64,000 nucleotides of DNA, taken from assembly GCA_944472155.2 (NCBI GenBank), contig OX235272.1, positions 5,316,354 through 5,380,353 of the forward strand. The letters are read 5' to 3'. The notes under the pieces were generated by a model. It saw only the letters and a list, made by a program, of their open reading frames with translations. It was not told where the DNA came from and made no database searches. The first letter of the stretch is position 1; each line of letters starts with the position of its first letter. Below are positions 20,831 to 31,753 of the stretch, piece after piece. Position numbers and translations under genes: made by a program. The stretch comes from Trichobilharzia szidati. Taxonomy: Eukaryota; Platyhelminthes; Trematoda; Strigeidida; Schistosomatidae.

Positions 20831-21184
20831 AAAGTAGTAATACAGTTTTCACAGAAGTTCTTCATATTACCTATTTCTTGTTTAAATAGTTTATTCAGTG
20901 GATTAACCGGTAATTTCATCTGGATGTGCCTATTCATTCCTGATATCCCTCTATCAATCCCAACCGTTTACTGTATTACCAATTAATTGATGATGTAATT
21001 CCTCGTTTGTTGATATTATTAGTTTTAATTTGGTTGAACAAAGAAGCAGCATTTAGGTCCAATTTAAATCAAACAGCGGGGAATTCAAGATAACAATAAT
21101 AATTTCGACAGATGACAAATGATACTCGTTGTTTAAAAGGTGATGCCTCTCTAGATTTATTAGCTGACGGCCTGCTTAAAACTT
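20830..21184. other. No recognisable feature
   Basis: AT-rich sequence between an RTE tail fragment and repeat D. Nothing was recognised. Confidence 0.4.
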
Positions 21185-21597
21185 GGGCTACTGAAAACCT
21201 CCATCAATATATATTGGATATAATTTCTCTTATTCAGTTTGTTTAAATCTAGTAAAATATGACCTCTAATAGTATCGTTTACTTTGGCGAGTATTTAAAA
21301 CATTTACACAGCACGCTGATTCTCAGGTTTCTAGAAAACATGAGAAAAAGCATCATCCTGGATGGTAGCTTATACCAATACATGAGATGACCGTTCCTGA
21401 GTGGTGTCCTTGGTTCACAAAATGCACTCCTGAACTTTTCATAATTCTCATTCAACATAATTATGTCGTGTATTTCAGGTCAGATAGAACTGTCATGTCA
21501 TGCGATCTACTGTCAGTTAATGTTATATTTGAAGAACCTGAACCAAGAGGAAATATCTTATAATAAACTCCACTGAAAAGTCTATACAGTATATGAA
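21185..21597 (+). repeat. Repeat D, split by an RTE insertion
   Basis: It matches 5475-5900 in order. It resumes after the RTE at 22452 with CAGTATATGAAAGTTG and CTGAATAAAGCTATTATT, completing the D tail by about 22490. Confidence 0.6.
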
Positions 21598-22451
21598 TAA
21601 TTATTATTGTTTCCTTTAATTCCTAGAAGAAAATAGGGATTCAGCCGTGCGTCTCCATTGCGTTCGGTTCTCCGCTAAAGTCTTCAGCTGGCTCCAAGTC
21701 TGCCCACACGCTTTCATCTCCTCTTCACACGACCTCCTCCAAGTCACCCTTGCACTGACGATTAACTCGCCGCTTCCCTCTCGGTTTCCACTCGAGCAAT
21801 GGCTTATCTAGTGATGTCACTTGATGGTTTGTTTTCTCAGAGTATGGCCACCAATCCATCTCCATTTCTTCCTGCCAATTTGTTTCACAATCGGTTCCTG
21901 CTGGGTTGGTTCGCTCATTGCCAGAGATCTCTGTTGCTGATCTTTTCTGGCCGGTCATCTGATCTTGAGTAGCATTGAGCGAAGAAAACTGTTAATGAAG
22001 GTCTGTAGTTTGTTTGAGATGCTCTTTATGATGCGCACTGCAAGTCTCTGATCCGTATAGTAGCACTGACTGACTTCACATTGGAGTTGAAAATCCGGAT
22101 CTTATTTTTCATGTTGTTGACCTCCACACAGACTTGAGAGTAGTGAAAGCTTGTCTTGCTTTCCAAATTCTTGCTTTGATATCCTCGTCAGTTCCGTCCG
22201 CCTGTAGTTGAAACGATGCTTATCAGGTAGGTAAAAGATGTTGTTTCTTTCAAGTTCCTCCCATTTATGCTGATCGTTGTCCAGGAATCTTCATTACCAC
22301 TGTTTTCTCTATCTTCAACTGAAGTCCTATCTTCTCTGGATGCTTCTTCTGCCAACTTGTTTCTTTTCGACTGCATATCTTTCAGTTTGTGGGAAATCAG
22401 ACATATATCATCGGCGAAGTCCAGATCCTCCAAGTTTTTTGTGTGAGTCCA
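21598..22451 (-). pseudogene. RTE retrotransposon, 5'-truncated, 12-bp TSD
   Basis: The minus strand begins at the FADD region of the reverse transcriptase (KNLEDLDFADDICLISHKL), followed by EDRTSVEDRENSGNEDS-type bases, ISINGRNLKETTSF and the C-terminal WRRS-type segment near 21730-21800, then the conserved 3' tail. It is flanked by ACAGTATATGAA at 21586-21597 and 22452-22463, so its length is about 854 bp and its boundaries are certain. Frameshifts are present. Confidence 0.85.
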
Positions 22452-22463
22452 ACAGTATATGAA

Positions 22464-23300
22464 AGTTGTTCTGAATAAAGCTATTATTACAACCAAAGTA
22501 CCGGTGGCCAAGAATCTGATCAACAGAGTCAAACGTCTAGTTACTGAGGAGGAAGATATTAGCAAGGAATTAAAATTGGTTCAATCCACTCTTGAATCAA
22601 ATAATTATCCTAGAGACTTCATAAAAAGATATTTAAAATGTGAAGATAAGGATGAATCGAAACCTGTCGCTAAGAATTGGATTATAACAGTGGTGATTCC
22701 TTACCACAAAGAAACATTCGATGAAATAAAGCGAATCTTTAACGATCATAGCATAAGAGTGTATTTTCGTGCAACTAACACCTTACGCTCATCAATGGTG
22801 AAGGTTAAGGATAAATAGAACAAGAAAACCAGCAGAATTGTGTATACCAGATCAATTGTAGGGATTGTAACGCCGTATATGTAGGAGAAACTTCCAGACA
22901 GGTAAATATAAGAGTGAAAGAACATAAACAATGTCTAAAGATGGTTCCAAAGACCTCTGCAGACTTGAAGAAGCTAGAAAACAACTCAGCGATTGCACTG
23001 CATTCGATAGAAACGGGACATAAAATCGACTTTGATAGGACTAAGGTTCTACAGAAGGGTTTTGGTTCAGATAAAGAAAGACTGACTGCAGAAGCCCTAC
23101 ATATATGGGTGAGTCCCAACAGTTTGAACAGACATGAAGGTGTGATGTTAGCTGATGCATGGCAAATCCTGACTAATAAAAAAATTGGATATGTATCAAC
23201 AATAGTCATACTTGGTCAAATTCTCGATTCTCTAACAAATGTTTTATGGCTGTTCACCCACATACACATACACACACACCATTGTATACTGCATATACAC
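22464..23300 (+). pseudogene. PLE-4 Penelope-like element: linker and GIY-YIG endonuclease
   Basis: The first open segment (to 22818) encodes the linker region (VTEEEDISKELKLVQSTLES, NNYPRDFIKRYLKC, WIITVVIPYHKETFDEIKRI). After one frameshift near 22815 the second segment encodes NCVYQINCRDCNAVYVGETS with RQVNIRVKEHKQC, the full PLE GIY-YIG core with its CxxC-like cysteines. Helical C-terminal residues follow (SAIALHSIETGHKIDFDRT, ERLTAEALHIW), with a stop after 23200. The reverse transcriptase part is absent. A partial copy at 56745-57280 shares the C-terminus. Confidence 0.8.
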
Positions 23301-23562
23301 ATATTTTTAACAAAAGTAGACTAATTTTGAAAGTCTGAGATCAAATTTTGATCGCAGTTCATACAATTTTTGTTTATTATACCTGTTGATACCTATTTCA
23401 TGTTTCATATGACAGGACAAACAATTAAAAACAAAAGATGCTTTAATATACATACATTTCGTTATTATACATGTTGCTGCCTGTTTTATGACTCATGATT
23501 GGACAAAGTTTCAAAAACAAGAGATATTCCTTTTATATATAAACCTCTGTTATGTTAATTTC

Positions 23563-23620
23563 GATTAATTTCTCTGAAGAAGTTCGGACCAGATTGCCGA
23601 ACGAAACGTTGAAATTAATC
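23563..23620 (+). ncRNA. Hammerhead-like fold at the PLE-4 3' end
   Basis: Stem I GATTAATTTC (23563-23572) pairs fully with GAAATTAATC (23611-23620). CTGAAGA is 23574-23580. Stem II GTTCGG (23582-23587) pairs fully with CCGAAC (23597-23602), followed by GAAA (23603-23606) and CGTT. Relative to a canonical ribozyme there is an extra T before the core and an extra A after it. Hammerhead motifs are known in PLEs. Confidence 0.5.
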
Positions 23621-23799
23621 ATTTCAATTTCGCTGAGATTTTACAAATATAATTTTTTACAAATGTCTACTTCTCACTCGGCGCTCAATTATTTTGCAAC
23701 TATCCGGTCAAATCTTGATCACAGTTCATATGAACTATTACTGTTATTATTATTATTAAGATTAGTGAATAACGTTTGTCTCTTGAAACGGGAGTTCGC

Positions 23800-23880
23800 T
23801 CGTTAGGAATATAGGCACATTCAGCTGGTCTGACCCAGTGAAAATGAGATGCGCATCCTAGATTCCACTGTATACATTAA
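23800..23880 (+). repeat. Family E relic
   Basis: GTGAAAATGAGATGCGCATCC followed by TAGATTCCACTG keeps the 3' half of the Sm-alpha ribozyme. The 5' core is lost. Confidence 0.45.
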
Positions 23881-23889
23881 TTGGTCAAT

Positions 23890-24240
23890 AATGAGTAACC
23901 ACTTGCAGGTGTCTAGTCCTCGTTGTTAGTTCAGAATGAATTCTATCACTTAAATCTGAAATCTGGTCACCTAGCTAAGTGGTTGAATATCGTGGTGCAC
24001 TTTGAATTGATGTCAGATGGTTGGCGGCAGTTGTTAGGAAACCCTGAACCTAGGTTATCAGCAAGATGTGTCTCCAGCCTTCAAGGAGTTCGTGTCTCCT
24101 AAGAGATTCGATCCCGCGTCTTCCAATATTGCAGTCGGAGACATTACCACTGAGTTAGTCAGGTTCATGATTGACCTCCTTTAGTCATCAAACTAGTTGA
24201 CCACACTGCAAATTTAACTAACAGAATCAATTGAATATAA
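23890..24240 (-). repeat. Family F tRNA-derived repeat, single copy
   Basis: On the minus strand: TTAACTAACTCAGTGGTAATG-like head (A box) near 24155, B-box-like GGGATCGAATCTC near 24112, then 'aaggctggagacacatcttg' and 'aacctaggttcagggtttcct' as in the other F copies, and the long body to GACACCTGCAAGTGG. Confidence 0.65.
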
Positions 24241-24660
24241 CTCATTTGAAGAAGAAAAACAACCGGGTTTAGAGGCAGCAACAAACTTGTTGGTTTCTTC
24301 GGTGTTTTTTATACTGAAATAAAAAGGTTTATGTGATGAGAAATTTGAGAAGTCCGTTGAAAGGTCAACATTTGCAAAGAATAATAGAAGAAAAATGAGT
24401 CACATTTTGTTTTGTTTTTCCAATTCTTTTTCATCATTTAACACGAATGATAATAACAACAATGTTAATTTTTTAAAAAAGTGCATAAATAAAAATGTCT
24501 ATTTTTAACGTTTCAAGGCTAAATATTCAAATTTCAATAGTTAGGTGAAACTATTTTAATTAAAACGTTACTGTGGTACATTCAATGCAAACAACGGTGT
24601 AATTATCAAAAAACAAAATAAAATCATCAACTAAGATGATTTATACTACTGTTTATCATG
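24241..24660. other. No recognisable feature
   Basis: AT-rich sequence with no repeat family or coding signal recognised. Confidence 0.4.
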
Positions 24661-24664
24661 AACC

Positions 24665-25230
24665 TCGCCTAGTTAACTAGCTTGCTAGTTATCTAGCCAG
24701 TCCCAAGGCCGGGTAAAGAGGGAGGGTTGGGCATGGGGCCAGCAACCCTACACCGCTAGACCTACTAAACCTCTAGAGAAACTTCAAAGCACAGAAAACA
24801 TATTAAAAATACCAAAAATTCTAACAGCAACAGCCTTATTCTTCTCTCGAATCGGAGAGGCGAAATGACACAGCGGGCTGGTGAAAGCCAGCCTCCGGGA
24901 AGCCAGTCAGCCAGCTAATGTGTCTTCTCTCTATGAAAGCAAGAATAAGAATGGGGACGTGCAATATCCGTACAATATACGAGAATGGGAAGGCTGTCCA
25001 GATAGCCAAAGAAATGCGAAGATATGGCATAGAAGTGCTGGATATCTGTGAGAGTAGATGATGGAATGGGTTTGGACTGTCGAAATTGTCAACTGGAGAG
25101 TCAGTAATCTACTCCGGTCACCCAGATGGAAATACTTCAACACTACGGCGTACCTCAGGTCTTTATCAGCCTCATTCAACAACTGGCTATGTGACAGGGC
25201 TACGTGTCATGGGATCCACAACGGAAAACT
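24665..25230 (+). pseudogene. RTE 5' end: leader and start of the endonuclease
   Basis: The leader (24665-24935) contains 'gggttgggcatggggccagcaaccctacacc', shared in inverse with 59700-59870. The frame then reads MKARIRMGTCNIRTIYENGK, AVQIAKEMRRYGIEVLDICE and SRW, the N-terminus of the RTE apurinic endonuclease. It breaks by stop and frameshift at about 25060 and continues LSTGESVIYSGHPDGN. Similarity is lost by about 25230, so only the 5' end of an element is present, the reverse of usual 5' truncation. Confidence 0.75.
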
Positions 25231-25299
25231 CAGAAGTTCAGAAGTTCATTTCGATGCTTTCCTTACCTTGATGATCATTACTTGACTGTAATCACCTAA

Positions 25300-25830
25300 T
25301 GGTTTCTCACTCCCTCTGAGCTTTTTATGAATGCAGCTATAATACATAATTAAAGATTTCATCTTTTTAGAGAAATTGTTAAACTTAAACTCATTTTGTC
25401 TAATCCTTCTCACTTAGGCGATATCGCTAATTAGAATCAATCAGAGGACAGTTAAAAAAACTACGGAACACTTTACAGTTAAGCTGTGAGGCTGAAACTA
25501 CAACTCTGATGCCTTAATTGATAAGGCGGTCACTTTGACAATTTAATTCCATATTAGATAAGTTTATTTGACATAAGACACAAAGTGTGATAAAGTATTA
25601 ATAGCTGGATGACGCTTAAAGCACAATTCATTGCTCATAATCGTATTAATGTGGTACGACCATCTGGTTGGTTTAAGTGCCATCCTAATTCTAGCTTCAT
25701 TAAGAAATATACGTGGCATCTATGGTATTTCTTCTTCATGTGTCAGTACTATGGAAGCTTTAAATTCCTTATTATTTACATTACTATTCTTATATTTCTT
25801 ATGGGTCTGTGCACGTTTTTGAATAAAATA
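25300..25830. other. No recognisable feature
   Basis: AT-rich DNA upstream of a PLE insertion. Open frames at 25609-25854 show no family. Confidence 0.35.
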
Positions 25831-25855
25831 TGGAGGGTAGTTATTCACCATTGAT

Positions 25856-27057
25856 GTATGCAGATGACATATACACTGTACCTAGAACACAGGATATAGG
25901 TAGATTTTTGGAACACATTAACTCAAAGATGGAGGCTCTTCAATTCACTTATGAATTGGAATGTAAGGAAGAGGAGCTCCCAATGTTAGATTGTAGCGTA
26001 AAACGGAAAGAAGATGGGAAGTTTAACAATAGTGTTTACAGGAAACCCACACATTCAAACATATATTTGGACTTCCGATCATCCCATCCTATGTCAGTAA
26101 AAATAGGATTGGTGAAAGGTTAAAGTAATAGGGCGCAAAAACTAAGTAGTACCAAGGAAAATCTAAGACAGGAAGTGAGACATATAAGAGAAGCCTTGAA
26201 ACTTAATAATTACCCTGATAAATTAGTCAGAAAGTATGTAAGGAAATGTAAAAATAAAATAAATGATGATAATAGTGATAGTGATAATAATAATAACAAT
26301 AATAATATTAATGACGACATGCATGCCAAACATGCTCAGGATAATGGCAACACCAACGATAAGGAATCAGAATTATCAGTAGTAATCCCATACAAGGAAG
26401 GAACCTCGAAAACATTACGCAGAATTCTTAAGAAGGCAGGAATAAAAATGGCTCGCATTCAAACCCACAAACTCAATTAGAAACAAGCTTTGTCGGTTAA
26501 CTGATCAATCCCGTGGAACCAATTAAACAAAACAACTTAGTTTATCTAATATCCCGCCTGCAATGATTAGCAGGTCAAATACATAGGTCGAAGTAGTAGA
26601 ACAGGGACAGTCAGACTAGCTGGACATAAAAACTTAGCGAAATCTAGATTGGTTGATCCAAATAAGATAAGAAATCTAGAGAATAGTTCAGCTACAACAC
26701 TCACTACATGCAGTTACACACAACCATACAATAGGATGGATGGGATAGGATGACAGTTTTAAAATCTGATGTCACAGAATATAGGGAGAGATTGATAACA
26801 GAAGCACTGTCTATCAAATCAACTGTAAATACATGTAATAGGAATGATTCATCATCTGTCCAGTTGGATATCTGGAAAATTCTACTACCCCAACGACAAC
26901 AAATAGGAGAGAACAAAGAAAACCATGAAACTCAAGTTTCGAAGTCGTGTGATTGTAATTCATATGATTATGAACAATAATAGATTGTGATCGAAACTCT
27001 GTTATCCATTAAATAATACTGTTTCACTCACTATGTGATATATCTAATAAACAAACT
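25856..27057 (+). pseudogene. PLE-2 Penelope-like element, from the YxDD motif to the C-terminus
   Basis: The frame opens at MYADDIYTVPRTQDIGRFLE (reverse transcriptase motif C, YADD), then LPMLDCSVKRKEDGKFNN and VYRKPTHSNIYLDF, the PLE thumb signature. After one stop near 26123 it continues LRQEVRHIREALKLNNYPDK, an Asn/Asp-rich linker (26265-26330), SELSVVIPYKEGTSKTLRRI, and GIY-YIG residues YIGRSSRTGTVRLAGHKNLA (26590-26650) in another frame. The C-terminus RERLITEALSIKSTVNTC is at 26785-26840. A near-identical 21-bp direct repeat flanks the copy (25835-25855 and 27071-27091). The copy has no start codon and is frameshifted. Confidence 0.8.
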
Positions 27058-27091
27058 AATATGGAATGGTGGGTAGTTATTCACCACTGAT

Positions 27092-27580
27092 CTTTTCTTT
27101 ATTTGTGTAATCTCATTATTTACATGTTCTGACCTGCTTGTAAGACTTCTGTCTTGATTATATAGACATTTAAATTAGTCTGACTTTAGCGAGTCTGGGT
27201 AAGATAAATAGAAGTTTAAGCATTTATTAGAATGTGTCAGTTTCCTATGGGTCATTGCATCTAAGCCATTAGCTTGCTTTCCTTTGATTTAACAGTCTTG
27301 CCTTAACTATCTCACCATTTTTATTTTCGAACTCAAAAGTGAATTGCATTCCATCTTTCATTGAGTTTGCATGTGTGAAAAACTTAGGGATGTATCTAGA
27401 TTTGAGCACAGTGAACGCGTCATTCAAATATCTCCACTACAACGTTGAAGCAGGATTGAGCATTTCAAGAGTTTTACATTACCAACTGTCCATAAATATT
27501 ATTTCATTCAATTTTAGATTTCCCCATCGACTAATTGGACCGAAGTGCTCATTCTCAAGTTGACATGTCGGCTTCTTGTG
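27092..27580. other. No recognisable feature
   Basis: An open frame of 74 codons at 27339-27563 shows no family or splice context. Otherwise AT-rich. Confidence 0.35.
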
Positions 27581-27584
27581 CAGA

Positions 27585-27790
27585 TACTTCGACGATGTCT
27601 GGGCATGTAATTAGAAGTTCATTGGTGGATGGTGACTAGCAGTATGGAATTCAGGCTGCACATTTCGTCCTATTTGGGACTCGTCACTGGATGTACCCGG
27701 ATGTACCCTGTATTCCACTGACGAGTCCCAAACAGGACGAAATCCGCTTTGTCCTGGATTCCACTGCTAGTCACCATCCACCGATTAATG
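27585..27790. repeat. Family E (Sm-alpha-like) palindromic repeat
   Basis: The minus arm (27585-27695) carries the inverse of GTCACCATCC, the ribozyme and GACGAGTCCC; the plus arm is 27711-27790. The left outer flank (27560-27625) is the inverse of 4790-4885, which shows the unit extends beyond the ribozyme. The minus arm reads AGTGACGAG in place of CTGACGAG. Confidence 0.7.
27711..27765 (+). ncRNA. Hammerhead ribozyme motif, near-complete
   Basis: Core CTGACGA 27718-27724, stem II GTCC (27725-27728) with GGAC (27735-27738), GAAA 27739-27742, C17 at 27753 after GT. Stem I uses TCCA (27714-27717) with TGGA (27755-27758), leaving C27754 unpaired, as if one G had been lost next to the core. Stem III is weak. 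Confidence 0.55.
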
Positions 27791-28526
27791 TCTATAAACA
27801 TGTTTGATATTATTGGGGATATTGGTGAACCCAATGCCACTCACCCATTTGATGAATTTATATTATCACAATCTAACTCAAAGCCATCGTCCACGAGATG
27901 AATAAGGGTTGAGAAGGAAAAACCAGCTTTAAATCAATCCTTATTGATTATTATTTCTAATCACATCTCATCTTATTATCAGTTTTATCCCTTTCATTAT
28001 TCAAATAGCATTGCTATGAACAAATAACCACCTGATTAAATCTGTTACTCCCTTTATCAATTGTAGCAGTGTTGATCTGTCCATTATTACTTTACTTTTT
28101 CCTTCACATCAATTTTGTATCATGATGAATAGTTATTCGTCTGAATTCCCTCCTGAATTGATTAATTATCGTCTCTCTTCAGTCTATAAACACTTCTTTT
28201 TACAATTAATTCTTATTTATTAGTTGTCTAGCCATCAGTAGAATAACATCTATCTGTTATTTTTTGTAGTGGACATAAACATGTTCAATTTGACAGATGA
28301 GAAAGAAGTTAATTAACTGTCCGCATTATTTAGCCATCATAGTGGAATCATTTTGTCTACTCTATTTGATTGTAAATCCAAAAAATCTAGGCGAATCCAG
28401 TGAGTAATTAGGAACAAATGTTGATGTCTACTCAGTGTGATTAAATAAAATAATGTCCATGATAGATTTGTGCATTATGGAACAGACAGATTGTGGCGAG
28501 TGCTACTGCTAAGATTTATCAGTAGT
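27791..28526. other. No recognisable feature
   Basis: AT-rich, mostly unique-looking sequence before an RTE insertion. Confidence 0.4.
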
Positions 28527-28535
28527 ATATGTATA

Positions 28536-29464
28536 AAGAAGTGGACTGGATTATGCGTCAGACAGTGGAAAACGAGAAGACAGGGATATCCTGGACCGAC
28601 GTGAAGAACCTAGAAGACCTGGATTTTGCGGATGATTTATGTTTGATGTCACACAAAATCGAAGACTTACAAGCGAAAACCGACAAACTGGTCGAAGAAG
28701 CAGCAAAGACAGGACTCCAGGTGAACACAGACAACACGGAGGTTATGAAAATTACCAACCAACCAACCAACCAACAACAACAACAGCAGCAACATCCAGT
28801 GCCAATCACCATCAACGGGAGGGATTTGAAAGAGGTTACTTCATTCACTCACTTATCTCGGCAACCAGCATTGTCTCAACTACAGGCACGTGGAACGGAC
28901 GAGGATGTCAAATCGAGAATCGAGAACGAGCGAGAAACACATTCACCAACCTGAAACCAATCTGGAAATCTTCGTCACTCAACTCAGCATCAACAACAAA
29001 ATTCGGTTTTTCAATACAAACGTCAAGTCAGTCACTTCTTCTATACGGATGGATCAGAAACTTGGCGGCGGGTCACAAAGAATATTTCCAACAGCCTGTT
29101 GCAGACCTTTATCAACAACTGTCTTCGTTCTATACTAAAGATCAGATGGCCGTAAAGAATCATCAACAAGAAACTATGAGAACAAACAACAACAAATATG
29201 CAGGATAAAGTGGAGATGGATTGGACACTCGCTGAGTAGACCACTGGTTGACATCGCGAGTCAGGCGAATGCTCGAGTGGAACCCGAAAGGGAAGCGGCG
29301 AGTGGGACATCCACGGGTGACATGGAGGAGATCGTGTGAAGATGAGTTGAAACAGTATGGACCAACATGGATGCAGATGAAAAGTACAGCAGAAGACAGA
29401 AGCAAGTGGAGACGTTTAGTTGAAGCCCTATGTTCCACTAGGAATCCAAGGATCAATAATAATA
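28536..29464 (+). pseudogene. RTE retrotransposon, 5'-truncated, 9-bp TSD
   Basis: It starts within the reverse transcriptase palm (VDWIMRQT, then VKNLEDLDFADDLCLMSHKI with the FADD catalytic motif), then NTEVMKI, a CAA-rich run, PVPITINGRDLKEVTSFTHL, the GTDEDVKSRI segment and, after frameshifts, the C-terminal LEWNPKGKRRVGHPRVTWRR with SCEDELK, LCSTRNP and an AAT tail. TSDs ATATGTATA lie at 28527-28535 and 29465-29473. The reading frame is broken at least twice. Confidence 0.88.
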
Positions 29465-29473
29465 ATATGTATA

Positions 29474-29780
29474 GAGAGATGTTCGTCGGCATAAAAACAT
29501 CAAATAGCAGGGAGGTAGATTTGATTTCAGAGAAGGTTAATTATAAAGCATTATCGAGATGCATGGGAGACAACATGAAAGGAACATGAAGAAAAACAAT
29601 ATGAAGTCTAGAAGTACCACAACACGAAGATCTGTGCAAATGGAGAGTTGAAGATAACGTTTACATAATTTGCCTATATAGACGTACCGAATTCCAAGTC
29701 TCTCGTGTTCTACCGTTACAGTATGACTTATCCAGACTGAAAGAAATACATAACTTCAGCGCGTACGTGCTGCTGAAGGG
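29474..29780. other. No recognisable feature
   Basis: No family was recognised in this stretch after the RTE. Confidence 0.35.
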
Positions 29781-29915
29781 TCACATACTAGGCTGGCGAA
29801 ACAGCTGACTGTTCAATACTCTCAGTTGGTTTTTTAATGGTTCTGTAACTGATAGCACCTCATGATGAAATCCTCCAACCAATCGAACAAAATCCCAACA
29901 AAAACCAATGTTAAG
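29780..29915 (+). repeat. Family A 3' part
   Basis: GGCGAAACAGCTG, GTTCTGTAACTGATAGCACC, ATGATGAAATCCTCCAACC and the end AATCCCAACAAAAACCAATG match the 3' third of family A. The tRNA-like head is missing. Confidence 0.6.
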
Positions 29916-30189
29916 AAAAACAAAAATGTTATGATAATTCTTATCAGTAACTCAGTGTCAGAGTTGTAAAAAAATATTTATTTATTGTCCTTATTTTGAA
30001 TTTTCCGTCGATTGATTATATCCGACTCAATACTCGATCTAAGTTGACGTGTGGGCATGTAGTACGGACGCTTTTAGAATGCCATGAGGTTACCATGACG
30101 GTTAGTGATAGCTAACAGTGGCGTTTGAAATAATGAATCATACGTTTGAGTATCAGTGAGAACACCATCATTCACTTGGAATGAAAATA

Positions 30190-30250
30190 CATCCAGTTGA
30201 TGTGTCCCAGATGGGACGAAATTCAAGTTCTGAATTCTACTGCGTTGTGA
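30190..30250 (+). repeat. Family E relic with degraded hammerhead
   Basis: CATCCAG, TTGATGT, GTCCCAGATGGGAC, GAAATTC and TGAATTCTACTGC follow the ribozyme order. C3 reads T and A9 reads T, so it should be inactive. Stem II is extended and well paired. Confidence 0.5.
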
Positions 30251-30750
30251 TAAAAATATGGTCAAACCCTAATTTATGTAATTTATTTATATTTTGTTAT
30301 TATTTGAGTCGTAAGAAGTTGGATGGAATCTGTGAAGTAATAAGAAAAATGGTGCTCTTGCTGATCTTACTGCATTGGCAGTTCTTTTGTTTTCTTAAAG
30401 TTTCTCGGTAAATGACTCTAATAGAATCCACGTAAACCAACACTTGAAAATTTTCTAGTGATCACTAGTGACTGATTAGAGAGTGAAGTTTCCTGATGTT
30501 CTAGTGCGAAGTCGTAACCAGTCAAGTTGGGAATGCGGGGAGATACTCTCTGATGATACTGACTGGTGATCGCGGTAATACTCATGAGTTGCATTGAATT
30601 GCATAGAATTCATAGACCATCAGATCCCGTCTTAGTAGCTGAGTGGTCAACAAGCTCCACTTGTAACCTGAAGGACGTGAGTTAGATCCCTGGTGGTTGG
30701 GTCATGGATGAGTTTTCAGAACGGTCTCAAACTAGAATGACGCGGTCTTC

Positions 30751-31753
30751 CAGTGTTTTTTTATTCCTTTACGTTCCCAGGATGGAGAAAACAGAGGTGA
30801 TGAAGATTCCTGGGCAACACCACCAACAGCAACAACAGCAACAGACAAAAATCAGCATAAATGGAAGGAACCTGAAAGAAAAGATCTACTTTAACTACCT
30901 ACGTGGGAAGCATCGTTTCAACTACAGGAGGAACTGATGAGGATATCAAAGCGAAAATCGGAAAAGCAAGACAAGCTTTCATTACTCTCAAGTCTGTGTG
31001 GAGGTCAACGGCACTCAGCATGAAAATGAAAATAAGATCCGGATTTTCAACTCCAATGTGAAGTCAGTACTACTCACTATACGGATCGGACAATTGGCGC
31101 GTCATAAAGAGCATCTCAAACAAACCGCAGACCTTCATTAACAGTTGTCTTCGCTCAATACAACTCAAGATCAGAGGGCCAGAAAAGATCAACAACAGGG
31201 ATCTCTGGGAGCAAAGCAACCAGGAACCGATTGTGTAACAAATAGGCAGGAAGAAATGGAGATGGATTGGCCACACTCTGAGGAAACAAACCATCAAGTG
31301 ACATCACTAGACAAGCCATTGCTCGAGTGGAAACCGAGAGGGAAGCAACGAGTTGGCCGTCCAAGGGTGACCTGGAGGAGATCATGTGAAGAGGAATTGA
31401 AAGCGTGTGGGCAGACTTGGAGCCAGGTGAAGTCTCTAGCAGAGAACCGAACGCAATGGAGACGCACGGCTGAAGCCCTATGTTCCTGTAGGAATTAAAG
31501 GAAACAATAATAATAGTAATAATAATTACGTTCCCAGTGGAACACAGGGCTTCAAGCTAAAGGCTTGAAGTTTCTGTAGCAGTGGTGATTATTTTTACAG
31601 GATGAGGTTGCTAGCCTCATGCCCAACCTTTCCTCTTTACCAGTCTTGTTACTGGCTTAGCGAGGTAATGGAGTGCGTCGGTGGCCGGGGATCGAACCCC
31701 GAACCAAGTAAGGCTTGGTTGGCGAGCATTCTACCACTGTGCCACCAACGCAC
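30751..31753 (-). repeat. Family C SINE, split by an RTE
   Basis: The parts 30751-30780 (3' tail) and 31538-31753 (body and head, GTTGGTGGCACAGTGG, B-box-like GGGTTCGATCCCC) join to one minus-strand family C copy once the RTE is removed. Confidence 0.75.
30781..31525 (+). pseudogene. RTE retrotransposon, 5'-truncated, 12-bp TSD
   Basis: It begins after the palm domain (MEKTEVMKIPGQ), then ISINGRNLKEK, a remnant of STTGGTDEDIKAKIGKARQA in another frame, and NSNVKSV. The C-terminus (QEEMEMDWPHSEETNHQV, LEWKPRGKQRVGRPRVTWRR, SCEEELKACGQTWSQVKSLA) is in one open frame of 117 codons at 31145-31498. TSDs TTACGTTCCCAG are at 30769-30780 and 31526-31537. The target is the tail of family C. Confidence 0.88.
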
